A stretch of DNA of 64,000 nt, taken from the NCBI RefSeq assembly GCF_005144415.1, contig NZ_SWJE01000017.1, positions 106,762-170,761 of the forward strand, given 5' to 3'. The stretch's first letter is position 1; every line of letters starts with the position of its first letter. The position numbers and the translations under genes were made by a program. Below are positions 53,980 through 63,325 of the stretch, one piece after another. A model generated the notes under the pieces. It did not search any database. It had not been told where the DNA came from and worked only from the letters and a program-made list of their open reading frames with translations. This DNA is from Trinickia terrae (GTDB lineage Bacteria > Pseudomonadota > Gammaproteobacteria > Burkholderiales > Burkholderiaceae).

Positions 53980-56214
53980 TCACGATTTGCGCGACGCACG
54001 CACCACGCCACTTACCTCACCGAGCAGCATGCACGCGCGCTGCACTTGCGCGGCGTTCGACACCTCGACGGTGAATTGCATGAACGCCGCGTTGCGACGG
54101 CTCATCGTCTTCACGCCGATGACGTTCATCTTCTCGCGAGCGAAGACTTCGGAGATGTCGCGCAGAAGCCCTTGACGGTCCGCCGCTTCGATCGCGAGAT
54201 CGACCGGATAGACCGACGATCCGCGCCCACCAAGCACGTCGGCAGACCAAGCCGTTTCCAATACACGCTCGGGCGCGCGCGCCGCCATCCGGAGGAACGT
54301 CGCGCAATCGCTGCGGTGTATCGACATGCCCTTGCCACGCGTGACGAACCCGCTGATCGCATCGGGCGGCGCCGGCCGGCAGCAGCGCGCGAGCTGCGTC
54401 AGCAGCGCGTCAACGCCGACGACCAACACGCCCGCCGACGCGCCATGCGCCACACTCGCTCCGCTGCTGCGCTTCTCGAACTGCTCGGGCGCTTCGACTT
54501 CAGGCTCGGGCGGCGGCGCATCGGAAAGCGCCTGCTCGATATTGCGCAGGCTGAACTCTTCCTTGCCGACCACGTTGAACAGATCGTCGGGCGCCTTGAA
54601 GCCGAGCTTCGCAGCAAGCTGATCGAGATTCACCGAGGTCCGGCCTTCACGCTGCAGCGTCTTCTCGACCATCGCACGTCCGGCGGCGATGTTCTCCTGC
54701 AGCTCGATTGCGTTGAACCACGCGCGCACCTTCTGCTTTGCCCGGTGGCTCTGCAAATAGCCGAGTTGCGGATTGAGCCAATCGCGCGACGGACCACCTT
54801 CTTTGACTGCGACAACCTCGACCGTCTGGCCGTTCTGCAGCGGCGTGTTGAGCGGCACCATCGCACCGTCGACGCGCGCGCCGCGGCAACGGTGCCCCAG
54901 CTCGCTATGCAGGTGATACGCGAAATCGAGCGGCGTCGCGCCCCGCGGCAGCGCGATCACGCGCGCCTGCGGCGTCAGCACGTAGATGTGGTCGTCGTCG
55001 AGCGTCGCCTGACGCAATTGCTCCCACGGCTTGCTGGAGGCCTGATCGCCCTCGGCGACGTCGTCCTTCCAGGCAAGGAGCTGACGCAGCCAGGCAATCT
55101 TCTCGTCGTATTTCTCGCTCGCGGTGACCTGGCCGCCGTAGCCGCGCGTGCCCGCTTCCTTGTAGCGCCAGTGGGCGGCGACGCCGTATTCGGCGAACTG
55201 ATGCATTTCGTGCGTGCGGATCTGCACTTCGAACGCGCGGCCGTCATCGCCGATCACGACCGTGTGCAGCGACTTGTAGCCGTTGGGCTTCGGCCGCGAG
55301 ATGTAATCGTCGAACTCCTTCGGAATCGGCTGCCACAGGTTGTGGACGATGCCGAGCACGGTGTAGCAATCCTTGATGTCCGGCACGATCACGCGGAACG
55401 CGCGCACGTCGTAAAGCTCGGCGAAATCGAGCTCCTTGCCGCGCATCTTGCGCCAGATGCTGTAGATGTGCTTTGGCCGCCCGCTCACGTCCGCGCGAAT
55501 GCTTGCGGCGGCGAGCTCCTGCTGCAGGCGCTCAATTGCGCTCGCGACATAGCCTTCACGCTCGACACGCTTTTCGTCGAGCAGCTTCGCGATGCGCTTG
55601 TAGGTATCCGGATCTTCGAAGCGGAATGCGAGGTCTTCGAGCTCCCACTTCAGTTGCCAGATACCGAGCCGGTTCGCGAGCGGCGCGTAGATATCGAGCG
55701 TTTCGCGCGCGACGTCGGGGCCGGGTGACAGCTTCGCAGCCGCGTAGTACCGCAGCGACTGCAGGCGCGAGGCGAGGCGGATCAACACCACGCGAATGTC
55801 CTGGGCGAACGCGAGCAACATCTTGCGCAGCGCTTCGATCTGCGCGCGGCGCTCCGCCTGCGCATCGCGCCCAGCTTCCGGCAAGGCGCTTTGCGCCGCG
55901 CGCAAGCCGACCGTGCCGAGCCGCAACAGCTTGCGCACATCGCCGACAAGCTGCGCGACCTCCTCACCGAAGCGCTCGGCGATCACGTGCTCGGGATCCT
56001 CGAGATGCGGCGTCAGCGCAAACAGCGCGGCCGCCAGCACAGCAGGCGGATCGACGTTCAGCGTGCTCATGATCGCCGCGGTTCCCGCGGCGTGATCGGC
56101 AAGCAGCTCGCCCGACGAGAGCCGCGCGTCGCCGGCGTGCTCGCGCACGAACGCCAACGCGTCGTCGAACGACGGCGTCGGGTTCGTTCCGGTCGTAACG
56201 GTATCGGCAGTCAT
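53980..56214 (-). CDS. relA: RelA-type (p)ppGpp synthetase
   Basis: A 744-residue RelA from ATG 56214: pseudo-hydrolase domain (~30-190), synthetase domain (~235-350, SGRPKHIYSIWRKM), TGS domain (~395-460, HIYVLTPQARVIALPRGATP), a zinc-finger-like region with LARCCRPAPPDAISGFVTRG, and C-terminal ACT. The hydrolase HD motif is lost (ALFALTPHLED in place of a LLHDVVED-type text), and the synthetase has EFDD (300-303), the EXDD form of RelA rather than RXKD of SpoT. It should therefore make but not degrade alarmone, on ribosomes. ridA lies 41 bp upstream. Confidence 0.95.
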   Translation of the reverse strand: MTADTVTTGTNPTPSFDDALAFVREHAGDARLSSGELLADHAAGTAAIMSTLNVDPPAVLAAALFALTPHLEDPEHVIAERFGEEVAQLVGDVRKLLRLGTVGLRAAQSALPEAGRDAQAERRAQIEALRKMLLAFAQDIRVVLIRLASRLQSLRYYAAAKLSPGPDVARETLDIYAPLANRLGIWQLKWELEDLAFRFEDPDTYKRIAKLLDEKRVEREGYVASAIERLQQELAAASIRADVSGRPKHIYSIWRKMRGKELDFAELYDVRAFRVIVPDIKDCYTVLGIVHNLWQPIPKEFDDYISRPKPNGYKSLHTVVIGDDGRAFEVQIRTHEMHQFAEYGVAAHWRYKEAGTRGYGGQVTASEKYDEKIAWLRQLLAWKDDVAEGDQASSKPWEQLRQATLDDDHIYVLTPQARVIALPRGATPLDFAYHLHSELGHRCRGARVDGAMVPLNTPLQNGQTVEVVAVKEGGPSRDWLNPQLGYLQSHRAKQKVRAWFNAIELQENIAAGRAMVEKTLQREGRTSVNLDQLAAKLGFKAPDDLFNVVGKEEFSLRNIEQALSDAPPPEPEVEAPEQFEKRSSGASVAHGASAGVLVVGVDALLTQLARCCRPAPPDAISGFVTRGKGMSIHRSDCATFLRMAARAPERVLETAWSADVLGGRGSSVYPVDLAIEAADRQGLLRDISEVFAREKMNVIGVKTMSRRNAAFMQFTVEVSNAAQVQRACMLLGEVSGVVRASRKS

Positions 56215-56255
56215 CGTGCAGCGCCAAGCGAGGAAAAACGCAGACTCAACGTGTC

Positions 56256-56609
56256 TCAACTCCGCTGCGCAGCCACGACCACGATTTCGACGAGGCACTT
56301 CGGATTCGCGAGCTTCGCCTCGACCGTCGCACGCGGCGGCGTCGCGCCGGCTGCGACCCAGGTGTCCCAGACGGTGTTCATGCCGCCGAAGTCGACCATG
56401 TCCGCCAGATAGATCTGCACCGACAGCAGCTGCGACTTGTCGCTGTCCGCCTCGCCGAGCAAGCGGTCGATATGGCCGAGCACTTCGCGTGTCTGGCCTT
56501 CGATGTCCTGCTCCGTATCGTCGGCGATCTGACCGGCGAGATAGACCGTGCCGTTGTGAATCGCGATTTCCGAAAGACGCGCGCCGACGTGATGACGAAT
56601 GACTGCCAT
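56256..56609 (-). CDS. RidA-family protein
   Basis: A 117-residue protein from ATG 56609 (AGGAA upstream): MAVIRHHVGARLSEIAIHNG, TVYLAGQIADDTEQDIEGQT, ATPPRATVEAKLANPKCLVE. The Arg in PPRATVEA is the residue that binds the substrate carboxylate in RidA, which hydrolyses reactive enamine/imine intermediates from PLP enzymes. The subfamily resembles those with a C-terminal VEIVVVAAQ. It lies between a hydrolase and relA in one direction. Confidence 0.93.
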   Translation of the reverse strand: MAVIRHHVGARLSEIAIHNGTVYLAGQIADDTEQDIEGQTREVLGHIDRLLGEADSDKSQLLSVQIYLADMVDFGGMNTVWDTWVAAGATPPRATVEAKLANPKCLVEIVVVAAQRS

Positions 56610-56686
56610 GAAGTTTCCTGGATGAGTGAGCGTTGATCGATGTTGAGCGCGCGCAAACGCGTCATGCCGCCGCGCGCAATCCCATA

Positions 56687-57595
56687 TTATGACGCGCCGT
56701 GCGTTTCGCCGACAAAGAAGCGGCGTGCGATCGCGATCTGGGCTGCGTCGAGAAACGCCGGCGCATGGCCGACGCCGTCGATCTCGACGCCCGATACGGC
56801 CTGCCCGCGTTCGACCATTTGCGCGACCGTCTCGCGCGACAGCAAATCCGACTCCGCGCCGCGCACGGCCAGCACCGGCCCCGGTATCGCCGCGAGCGCG
56901 CCCCACAGCGCCGCCTCGCCGGCCGCGGCTGCCTCGGGCGTAGTCGCCGCGAACGGTACCGCGATGCGAGGATCGTAGCGAAACTCCCAGGCGCCGTCGC
57001 CGCGCTCGCGCAAGAGCGGCGTGTTGATCTCGTTCCATTCCTGCGGCGTCAGCGGCCCGAACGACGCGGCGAGCGCCGCCGCATGGTCGATCCCCTCCTG
57101 CTTCGTCGCGAAGCGCGCCGGCTTGCCGAGATACTCCCCGATGCGCTCCAGCGCCACCGGCTCGATATGCGGACCGATGTCGTTGAGCAGCAGCTTCCGG
57201 ATCGGCGAATTCGGCAGGCCTGCAAGACCCATCCCGATCAGCCCGCCCATCGACGTGCCGAACCAATCGACCGATTCGACGTCAAGCCGCGCGATGAGCG
57301 TCACCATGTCGGCGACGTACTGCGGCACGGCATAGTAGTTGGGGTTATTGAGCCAGTCCGACAAGCCTCGCCCGGCCACGTCGGGACACACGACCCGATA
57401 GACATCCCCCAGCGCCGCAGCCAACCGGTCGAAATCGCGCCCCGAACGCGTGAGCCCATGCACGCACACGAGCACGCGAGGATTCGCGGCATCGCCCCAC
57501 TCGGTATAGGCAATGCGATGCAGCCCGCCCGGGCTCGCGCATTGCACGTAACGTTGACGGGGAACAGCCGATGGAGCGGCGGATGCGGTGGTCAT
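56687..57595 (-). CDS. Alpha/beta hydrolase
   Basis: A 302-residue alpha/beta hydrolase: oxyanion HGLTRSGRDFDRLA (residues ~46-59), nucleophile Ser in WFGTSMGGLIGM, later VRGAESDLLSRE (acid) and VGHAPAF (His). No signal peptide. AGGAAA precedes the ATG. The substrate is unknown. It may form an operon with ridA and relA (78 bp to ridA). The upstream side is bounded by the group II intron. Confidence 0.92.
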   Translation of the reverse strand: MTTASAAPSAVPRQRYVQCASPGGLHRIAYTEWGDAANPRVLVCVHGLTRSGRDFDRLAAALGDVYRVVCPDVAGRGLSDWLNNPNYYAVPQYVADMVTLIARLDVESVDWFGTSMGGLIGMGLAGLPNSPIRKLLLNDIGPHIEPVALERIGEYLGKPARFATKQEGIDHAAALAASFGPLTPQEWNEINTPLLRERGDGAWEFRYDPRIAVPFAATTPEAAAAGEAALWGALAAIPGPVLAVRGAESDLLSRETVAQMVERGQAVSGVEIDGVGHAPAFLDAAQIAIARRFFVGETHGAS

Positions 57596-57766
57596 CTGGG
57601 CTTTCCTTGCTTGATGTGCGGACCGGCGAAACGATGGCCTGCGTCGACGCGCGGGCCTTGGGACGGCACGAAGAAGATGCTGTCGATTGTAAACGCTTTG
57701 CGATTACGGAAGACTTGGCCGAACGGCTGACGCGGCACGCACAAGCTCGCGCCAAGCCGGCGCCAA

Positions 57767-59603
57767 ACGGGATAGGGGCGCTCAGGTAGCCTGAGCGATC
57801 CCCTCCCACACCCGGCGTGCGGGTCCGCACCGGGCGGTTCGAGCCGTTGAGGTCATGAGAGCCGAGGTACGCCAAGCCGGTCGAAGTAGGCGATGCGTAT
57901 CGCTCGGTTCAGCAGCAAGCGGCTGTTATGCCACCACCGCCGACTATTCGCGGCTACCTCTCGGGCATCCGCGTGCGAGGCGCCCAGCGCCCTCAACTCC
58001 TGGTACATCGTCGTGCCCCAGCGCCAGTGCTTGAGCTGCAACGCGCGCAGCCGGTGCCGGATCCACTCGTCGAGCGTGCGGAACACCCTCGGCGTTTGCG
58101 CAAGTTGGAAGTACGCCTTCCAACCCGGTATATACGCCTTGAGCTTGTCCGTTACTTCCGCCAGACTTCGCCCACTCGATCTGCGTGTCAGCTCCCGGAT
58201 GCGTTGCTTGAAGGTCTCCAGTGCCGCTCGGGCAACCGCGCACTTAACCCGACCGCCCGCTCCGTGCCACAACCGGTAGCCCAGAAACTTGCGTCTGCTC
58301 GCATACGCCACCGCCGTCTTGGCCTCGTTGACCTTCAGGTGAAGCCGCTCGTAGAGCTTGCGCAAGCTGTCCAGCACTCGCTCGCCTGCGCGGTGACTGC
58401 GCACGTACACGTTGCAGTCTTCGGCGTAGCGCACGAAGCGGTGGCCACGTTTCTCTAACGTCCGATCCACCTCGTCCAGCAGTACATTGGCCAGCAACCG
58501 CGAGAGCGGCCCACCCTGCGGCGTGCCCTCGTATCGCTCACTGACCACCCCGCCATCCATGATTCCAGCCACAAGGTAGTGACGAATCAGCCGCAGCACG
58601 GCCTTGTCCGCGATCCGCCTCGAGAGCCGCTCCATCAGAATGTCGTGATTGACCCGATCAAAGAACTTCTCCAGATCCACATCGACCACCACACGGTAGC
58701 CGTCCTGCACCTGACGCTGAGCTGCTAGCACCGCATCGCGCGCACGCCGTCCCGCTCGAAAGCCGTAATTGTGTTCGGAGAAGCTCGGATCAATCATGGG
58801 CTGCAAGACTTGCAGCAGGGCTTGCTGGATCAGCCGATCCGTCACCGTCGGTATCCCCAGTTCACGCCTCCCGCCCCCAGGTTTCGGAATCTGGACTCGC
58901 CTCACCGGCGCGGGCCGGTAGCTGCCGTCCAGTAATGCATCCCGAATCCGGGGCCAGTGCGTCTTGAGATGCTCCGCCGTCTCGACAATCGACTTCCCAT
59001 CCACCCCGGCACTACCGCGATTGGCTTTGACGCGTTTCCACGCCATCACCAGATTCGCTCTCGCGAGCATCTGCGATAGCAGACTGTCTCGCCCCAAGCC
59101 TCCAGTTTCGTCTCGCGCCGTCCGTGCTTCATCACGCACCGCTCCCGGCTCGGCTTCACCTTGCCTGCCTTCGTTGCGTCCCGCGTCGGCGGGCTTCTTA
59201 TGCACTGCACGTCCGAGCGTCACGGCCTTCGACCCTCCTACTCGTTCGACCCTTCGCCCCCAACCGGCAGCTACTACGGCCTCTGCTGACTTCTCGCTCC
59301 GGCTCAGCGCCGTCGCCCTTTCAGGCACGAGGCGAGATCTCCCCAGGTAAGAACACACTCCTTCATCGCACAACCGCCGCATTTACGCCGCTTCGCCTTG
59401 GTCACGAGAGCTTCGCGGTATCTTGCCCGCTCGCCCTGCCAAGCAGCGCCTTCTATACGGTTCTTGTCCATCGGCTCGCGATTTACGCTCCACGCTTCCT
59501 CCCCACACTCGGTCGCCCTCGTGCAGTTGCGCTTCGCTTCATTCGCCATGACCAGCTTATGGCGGGACTTGCACCCGCAGGACTGCGCCCATGCTGGGCG
59601 CAC
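57767..59603 (-). mobile_element. Group II intron
   Basis: The 5' end on the minus strand is GTGCGCCCAGCATGGGCGCA (59603 downward), followed by GGGTGCAAGTCCCGCC, a typical bacterial group II domain I start. At the 3' end, after the RT ORF, lie domain V (GAACCGCCCGGTGCGGACCC and a complementary CGCACGCCGGGT) and domain VI (GGGGATCGCTCAGG / CCTGAGCGCCCCTATCCCG). The exact 3' end is uncertain by a few bases. The intron lies 5 bp past the terminator stem of scoAB. The ~1.84 kb element encodes one RT/maturase. Confidence 0.85.
57853..59382 (-). CDS. ltrA: Group II intron reverse transcriptase / maturase
   Basis: A 509-residue frame: RT domain from ~95 to 380 with KRVKANRGSAGVDGKSIVET, IPTVTDRLIQQALLQVLQP, motif A VVVDVDLEKFFDRVNHD and EGTPQGGPLS, followed by maturase X (about 385-480, ending SRRWWHNSRLLLNRAIRIAY). 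No HNH endonuclease domain follows. The catalytic box is YAED (319-322) where YADD is normal, and GGPLSRLLANVLLDE has Arg where Pro is usual (SPLL). The first ~90 residues are low-complexity and the true start may be later. It may be crippled for reverse transcription while still able to help splicing. Confidence 0.9.
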   Translation of the reverse strand: MRRLCDEGVCSYLGRSRLVPERATALSRSEKSAEAVVAAGWGRRVERVGGSKAVTLGRAVHKKPADAGRNEGRQGEAEPGAVRDEARTARDETGGLGRDSLLSQMLARANLVMAWKRVKANRGSAGVDGKSIVETAEHLKTHWPRIRDALLDGSYRPAPVRRVQIPKPGGGRRELGIPTVTDRLIQQALLQVLQPMIDPSFSEHNYGFRAGRRARDAVLAAQRQVQDGYRVVVDVDLEKFFDRVNHDILMERLSRRIADKAVLRLIRHYLVAGIMDGGVVSERYEGTPQGGPLSRLLANVLLDEVDRTLEKRGHRFVRYAEDCNVYVRSHRAGERVLDSLRKLYERLHLKVNEAKTAVAYASRRKFLGYRLWHGAGGRVKCAVARAALETFKQRIRELTRRSSGRSLAEVTDKLKAYIPGWKAYFQLAQTPRVFRTLDEWIRHRLRALQLKHWRWGTTMYQELRALGASHADAREVAANSRRWWHNSRLLLNRAIRIAYFDRLGVPRLS

Positions 59604-59608
59604 AACGA

Positions 59609-59638
59609 AAACGGGCGAGGCTCTCGCCTCACCCGTTT
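59609..59638 (-). terminator. Terminator of scoAB, target of the intron
   Basis: AAACGGGCGAGGC and GCCTCACCCGTTT form a 13-nt-arm stem (one mismatch). On the minus strand TTTCGTT follows, then the intron 5' end at 59603. Confidence 0.85.
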
Positions 59639-59680
59639 GTCACATTCACGCGCCGACGGCAACCGCCGGCCGGCCCGATC

Positions 59681-60322
59681 TCAATGCAGCGCGCTCACAT
59701 CGAGCGGTGCACCGGTCTTCGCCTTGATCTCCTCGACGGTAACGCCGCTCGCCAGCTCCACGAGCTTCAGCCCGTCGTCGGTCACGTCGATCACGCCGAG
59801 ATCGGTGATGATCCGGTCGACGACGCCCACGCCCGTAAGCGGCAGCGTGCATTCCTCGAGGATCTTGTGCTGGTCGCCCTTCGCGACATGCTCCATCAGC
59901 ACCACGACGCGCTTCACGCCGGCCACGAGGTCCATCGCGCCGCCCATTCCCTTGATCATCTTGCCGGGAATCATCCAGTTCGCGAGGTCGCCCTTCTTGC
60001 TGATCTGCATCGCACCGAGAATCGCGAGGTTGATGTGGCCGCCGCGAATCATCGCGAACGAGTCGGCCGATGAGAAGATCGACGATCCCGGCAGCGTCGT
60101 CACGGTCTGCTTGCCAGCGTTGATCAGGTCAGCGTCGACTTCCTCTTCGGTCGGCGACGGGCCGATGCCGAGCAGGCCGTTCTCCGACTGCAGCCACACT
60201 TCGACACCGGGCGGCACGTGGTTCGCGACCAGCGTCGGCAGGCCAATGCCGAGATTCACATAGAAGCCGTCCTGCAGTTCCTGCGCCGCGCGCGCGGCCA
60301 TTTCGTCACGAGTCCATGCCAT
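59681..60322 (-). CDS. scoB: 3-oxoacid CoA-transferase subunit B
   Basis: A 213-residue CoA-transferase beta subunit: [40 protein letters not shown], and the catalytic Glu in [16 protein letters not shown]. With ScoA it moves CoA from succinyl-CoA to acetoacetate, for ketone-body or PHB-derived acetoacetate use. AAGGAG precedes the ATG, 2 bases past the scoA stop (TGATCATG). A terminator and the group II intron lie downstream. Confidence 0.96.
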   Translation of the reverse strand: MAWTRDEMAARAAQELQDGFYVNLGIGLPTLVANHVPPGVEVWLQSENGLLGIGPSPTEEEVDADLINAGKQTVTTLPGSSIFSSADSFAMIRGGHINLAILGAMQISKKGDLANWMIPGKMIKGMGGAMDLVAGVKRVVVLMEHVAKGDQHKILEECTLPLTGVGVVDRIITDLGVIDVTDDGLKLVELASGVTVEEIKAKTGAPLDVSALH

Positions 60323-60324
60323 GA

Positions 60325-61029
60325 TCACTCTCCTTTCGCGCGGACGATGCGTTGTTCGATGCGTTTTTCCGGATGCGCATTGAGCACGATGCGCTGCACG
60401 AAGATGCCGGGCGTGTGGATCGCGTCCGGGTCGAGCTCGCCGGTCTCGACGATCTCCTCGACCTCGACCACCGTGATCTTGCCGGCCATCGCGCACATCG
60501 GGTTGAAGTTGCGCGCCGTGCGGCGGTAGATCAGATTGCCGGACTTGTCGGCCTTCCAGGCCTTGACGAGCGCGACGTCCGCCGTGAGCGACGGCTCGAG
60601 CACGTATTGGCGGTCGCCGAACTGGCGGGTTTCCTTGCCTTCCGCGATGATCGTGCCGTAGCCCGTGTTCGTGAAGAATGCCGGGATGCCCGCGCCGCCC
60701 GCGCGCAGTTTCTCGGCGAGCGTGCCTTGCGGCGTGAACTCGAGCTCGAGCTCGCCCGACAGATATTGACGCTCGAATTCCTTGTTCTCGCCGACATACG
60801 ACGAGATCATTTTCTTGATCTGCCGCGTCTCGAGCAGAAGACCGAGGCCGAAGCCGTCGACACCCGCGTTGTTGCTGATGCAGGTAATGCCCTTGACGCC
60901 CGAATCGCGCAGCGCCCCGATCAGCGCCTCGGGAATGCCGCACAAACCGAAGCCGCCAACGGCGAAGGTCTGCTCGTCCTCGACGATGCCTTCGAGCGCG
61001 GCGGATGCGCTTGGATAGACTTTGTTCAT
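60325..61029 (-). CDS. scoA: 3-oxoacid CoA-transferase subunit A
   Basis: A 234-residue alpha subunit from ATG 61029: [60 protein letters not shown]. The frame is open upstream, but without homology. It is the first gene of scoAB and is divergent from a PAS-LuxR regulator (252 bp between), which is a candidate activator. Confidence 0.96.
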   Translation of the reverse strand: MNKVYPSASAALEGIVEDEQTFAVGGFGLCGIPEALIGALRDSGVKGITCISNNAGVDGFGLGLLLETRQIKKMISSYVGENKEFERQYLSGELELEFTPQGTLAEKLRAGGAGIPAFFTNTGYGTIIAEGKETRQFGDRQYVLEPSLTADVALVKAWKADKSGNLIYRRTARNFNPMCAMAGKITVVEVEEIVETGELDPDAIHTPGIFVQRIVLNAHPEKRIEQRIVRAKGE

Positions 61030-61281
61030 CTGTGTGTCCCTTCCTTTTCCTCGAATGGAAACCTGAAAACCGGACCGGTGCGGTGAGCATCGATCACGAT
61101 CCCGATGCCTCATCATTCTAGTCACGTACGGCGAATACCGGCGTCGAACCCGGCAAACCGTCCCGCGTGTGCCGCCCGTTGTGATATGCGTGAAAGGGTA
61201 CGATGCGCAGGCATTGCGGCACAATACGCAAAAATACATAAGCAATCGCCCGGCGGAGCCTGGCCCCGCACCGCTTCAACC

Positions 61282-61827
61282 ATGCCCCAGATCGACTACC
61301 AGACCGCCTTTCATCTCGCCCCGATCGGGCTCGTGCTGTCGCGCGACCGGGTCATCGAAGACTGCAACGACGCGCTCGCCGCGATCTTCCGTTGCGAGCG
61401 GGCGGCGCTGATCGGGCAATCGTTCCAGACGCTCTACCCGTCGCCGGCGGAATTCGAGCGGATCGGCGAGCGCATCGGCCCGATCATGACGGCGCAAGGC
61501 AGTTACGCCGACGACCGCATCATGAAACGCGCGACAGGCGAATTGTTCTGGTGTCATGTGACAGGACGCGCGCTCGACCGGCGCGCGCCGCTCGCAGCGG
61601 GCGTCTGGACCTTCGAGGATCTGAGCGCGACACGCCGCGTCGCCGTCGAGCTGACGCCGCGCGAGCGCGAGATCGCCGCGCTGCTCGCGACCGGCAAGAC
61701 GAGCAAGCAGATCGGACGCACGCTCGACATTAGTTCGCGCACGGTCGACGTCTACCGGGCGCGGCTGATGCGCAAGTACGGCACGGGCAACGCGACCGAA
61801 CTCCTGCAAAGACTGCTGGGGAACTAG
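61282..61827 (+). CDS. PAS-LuxR transcriptional regulator
   Basis: A 181-residue protein from ATG 61282: an N-terminal PAS fold (about 8-110, APIGLVLSRDRVIEDCNDAL, AIFRCERAALIGQSFQTLYP) and a C-terminal LuxR HTH (LTPREREIAALLATGKTSKQ, IGRTLDISSRTVDVYRARLM). It lacks a receiver domain, so sensing is through PAS. The frame extends upstream to 61105 without recognisable sequence. Divergence from scoAB suggests control of ketone-body use, an arrangement seen in other Burkholderiales. Confidence 0.9.
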   Translation: MPQIDYQTAFHLAPIGLVLSRDRVIEDCNDALAAIFRCERAALIGQSFQTLYPSPAEFERIGERIGPIMTAQGSYADDRIMKRATGELFWCHVTGRALDRRAPLAAGVWTFEDLSATRRVAVELTPREREIAALLATGKTSKQIGRTLDISSRTVDVYRARLMRKYGTGNATELLQRLLGN

Positions 61828-61893
61828 CCGGGCCTGCGAGCCTGGCGCGAATGCGCATCGCTTCGAACGAAGGACGCGCAGGCCAACGCAAGC

Positions 61894-62325
61894 TCAGGAC
61901 GCTTTGACCAGCACCGCGTTTTCGATGGTGTCGCGCAGCAGGTCCGGAATCGGCACCGACTTGCCGGCCGCATAGTCGATCCACACGCAGCGCGCACTGC
62001 CGCGTGCGCAGAGCTGCCCGGGATCGTCGGCGCGCTTGAGTTCGAAACCGGTGTCGAAGCTGCTCCGCCCGGGCTTGCCGATGGTCATCCGGCCGATGAC
62101 GTCGCCCGGGTAGTGCAATTGCTTGAGAAACTCCATCGACGCATTGACGATCACCGGCCCCTGCCCTTCTTCGCCGCCGCCCATGATGCCCAGATGTTCG
62201 AACCAGGAAATCCGCACCTGCTCCATGTAGCGGAAATAGACGGTGTTATTCACGTGGCCGAAGGCGTCCATGTCGCCCCAGCGGATCGGCATCGACATCT
62301 CGAAAACAGGGTGGTAATCGCTCAT
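61894..62325 (-). CDS. Acyl-CoA thioesterase (4HBT hotdog family)
   Basis: A 143-residue hotdog protein (MSDYHPVFEMSMPIRWGDMD, FGHVNNTVYFRYMEQVRISW). The D in GDMDAFGHVNN is the catalytic Asp of the 4HBT/YbgC group, which cleaves acyl-CoA thioesters. An ATG one codon earlier (62328) is possible. It lies downstream of an SDR gene on the same strand (48 bp), next to ETF-QO and scoAB, which suggests fatty-acid or CoA metabolism. Confidence 0.92.
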   Translation of the reverse strand: MSDYHPVFEMSMPIRWGDMDAFGHVNNTVYFRYMEQVRISWFEHLGIMGGGEEGQGPVIVNASMEFLKQLHYPGDVIGRMTIGKPGRSSFDTGFELKRADDPGQLCARGSARCVWIDYAAGKSVPIPDLLRDTIENAVLVKAS

Positions 62326-62373
62326 CAAACTTTTTCTGCAAAGGAAAATCGGGGTAATGCGATTGACAGCGTG

Positions 62374-63150
62374 CTAGGCGAGCCCAAAGCCATCGTCGGC
62401 GGAAATCACCGCGCCGTTGACGAACTGCGATTCGTCAGCGGCAAGCAACAGCAACAGGCCGTCGAGGTCTTCCGGCTGGCCGACGCGCCGGCGCGGCAGC
62501 ATCGACAGCAGCTTCTGGCCTTGCTCGGTCGACCAGTGGTGATGGTTGATCTCGGTATCGATATAGCCGGGACAGATCGCGTTCACGTTGATGCCATGGC
62601 GGCCCCATTCGAGCGCCATCGCCTTCGTCATGTGCACGACAGCGGCCTTGCTCATCGAATAAAGGCCGATTTGCGGCAGCACCCTCAGGCCGGCCACCGA
62701 CGCAATGTTGATGATCCGGTAAGCCGGCTTCTGCGAGCCGCTCGCGCGCATCATCATCCGCTTTGCCACTTCCTGCGCGACGAAGAAGGCGCCGCGCGTG
62801 TTGGTGTCGAACACGTATTCGAAGTCGGCGGGCGTGACGTCGACGAGCCGCTGCGTCGTCGACACACCCGAGTTGTTGACGAGGATGTCGATCGTCCCCG
62901 CCTCGGTCTCCGCATGCGCGACCGCGGATTTGATGCTTTGGTAGTCGGTCACGTCGAGCGAGACGACGTGCGCCGCGCCGCCGGACGCCTCGATCTCGGC
63001 GCGCAGTTCCTTCAGGCGCTCGACCCGGCGGCTCGCGAGGACGACCTTCGCGCCCGCCTGCGACAGCACCTGCGCAAAGCGCTTGCCAAGCCCGCTCGAG
63101 GCGCCGGTGATCAAAGCGACCTTGCCTTCCAGATTGATCGAACGGCCCAT
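62374..63150 (-). CDS. Short-chain dehydrogenase/reductase (SDR)
   Basis: A 258-residue classical SDR from ATG 63150 (AAGGAA upstream): cofactor motif GASSGLG, NNSG, catalytic Ser/Tyr/Lys in IASVAGLRVLPQIGLYSMSK, and PGYIDTEI. It oxidises or reduces a hydroxy/keto group with NAD(P)(H). With the thioesterase downstream and ETF-QO upstream, a 3-hydroxyacyl or similar substrate is plausible. Confidence 0.93.
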   Translation of the reverse strand: MGRSINLEGKVALITGASSGLGKRFAQVLSQAGAKVVLASRRVERLKELRAEIEASGGAAHVVSLDVTDYQSIKSAVAHAETEAGTIDILVNNSGVSTTQRLVDVTPADFEYVFDTNTRGAFFVAQEVAKRMMMRASGSQKPAYRIINIASVAGLRVLPQIGLYSMSKAAVVHMTKAMALEWGRHGINVNAICPGYIDTEINHHHWSTEQGQKLLSMLPRRRVGQPEDLDGLLLLLAADESQFVNGAVISADDGFGLA

Positions 63151-63224
63151 TGTCGTTCCTTGTTCGGTAGAAATTGGCGGATTACGGGCTCGCCGCAATC
63201 ACGCGGCGACACCCTATCATGAAA

Positions 63225-63276
63225 TAGAACGATCGTGCTAATCTGCGCAGATGCGGTTGCGGCGTACCGATCGTTC
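63225..63276. promoter_or_regulatory. Palindromic operator-like sites between SDR and ETF-QO
   Basis: TAGAACGATCGTGCTA (63225-63240) is a 16-bp near-palindrome (centre ACGATCGT). CGATCGTTC (63268-63276) repeats its half in inverted orientation to GAACGATCG (63227-63235). They sit in the 175-bp divergent gap and could bind a TetR-type fatty-acid regulator. Confidence 0.5.
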
Positions 63277-63325
63277 GCTGACAATACGAACCCGAAAAAA
63301 GCATTCTACCGGCAGAGGAGCCCCA

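Noticed and set aside
57596..57766. A possible gene split by the group II intron
   Set aside because: The flanks on the two sides do not join into a coding frame; the 5' flank is a terminator, so the insertion is intergenic.
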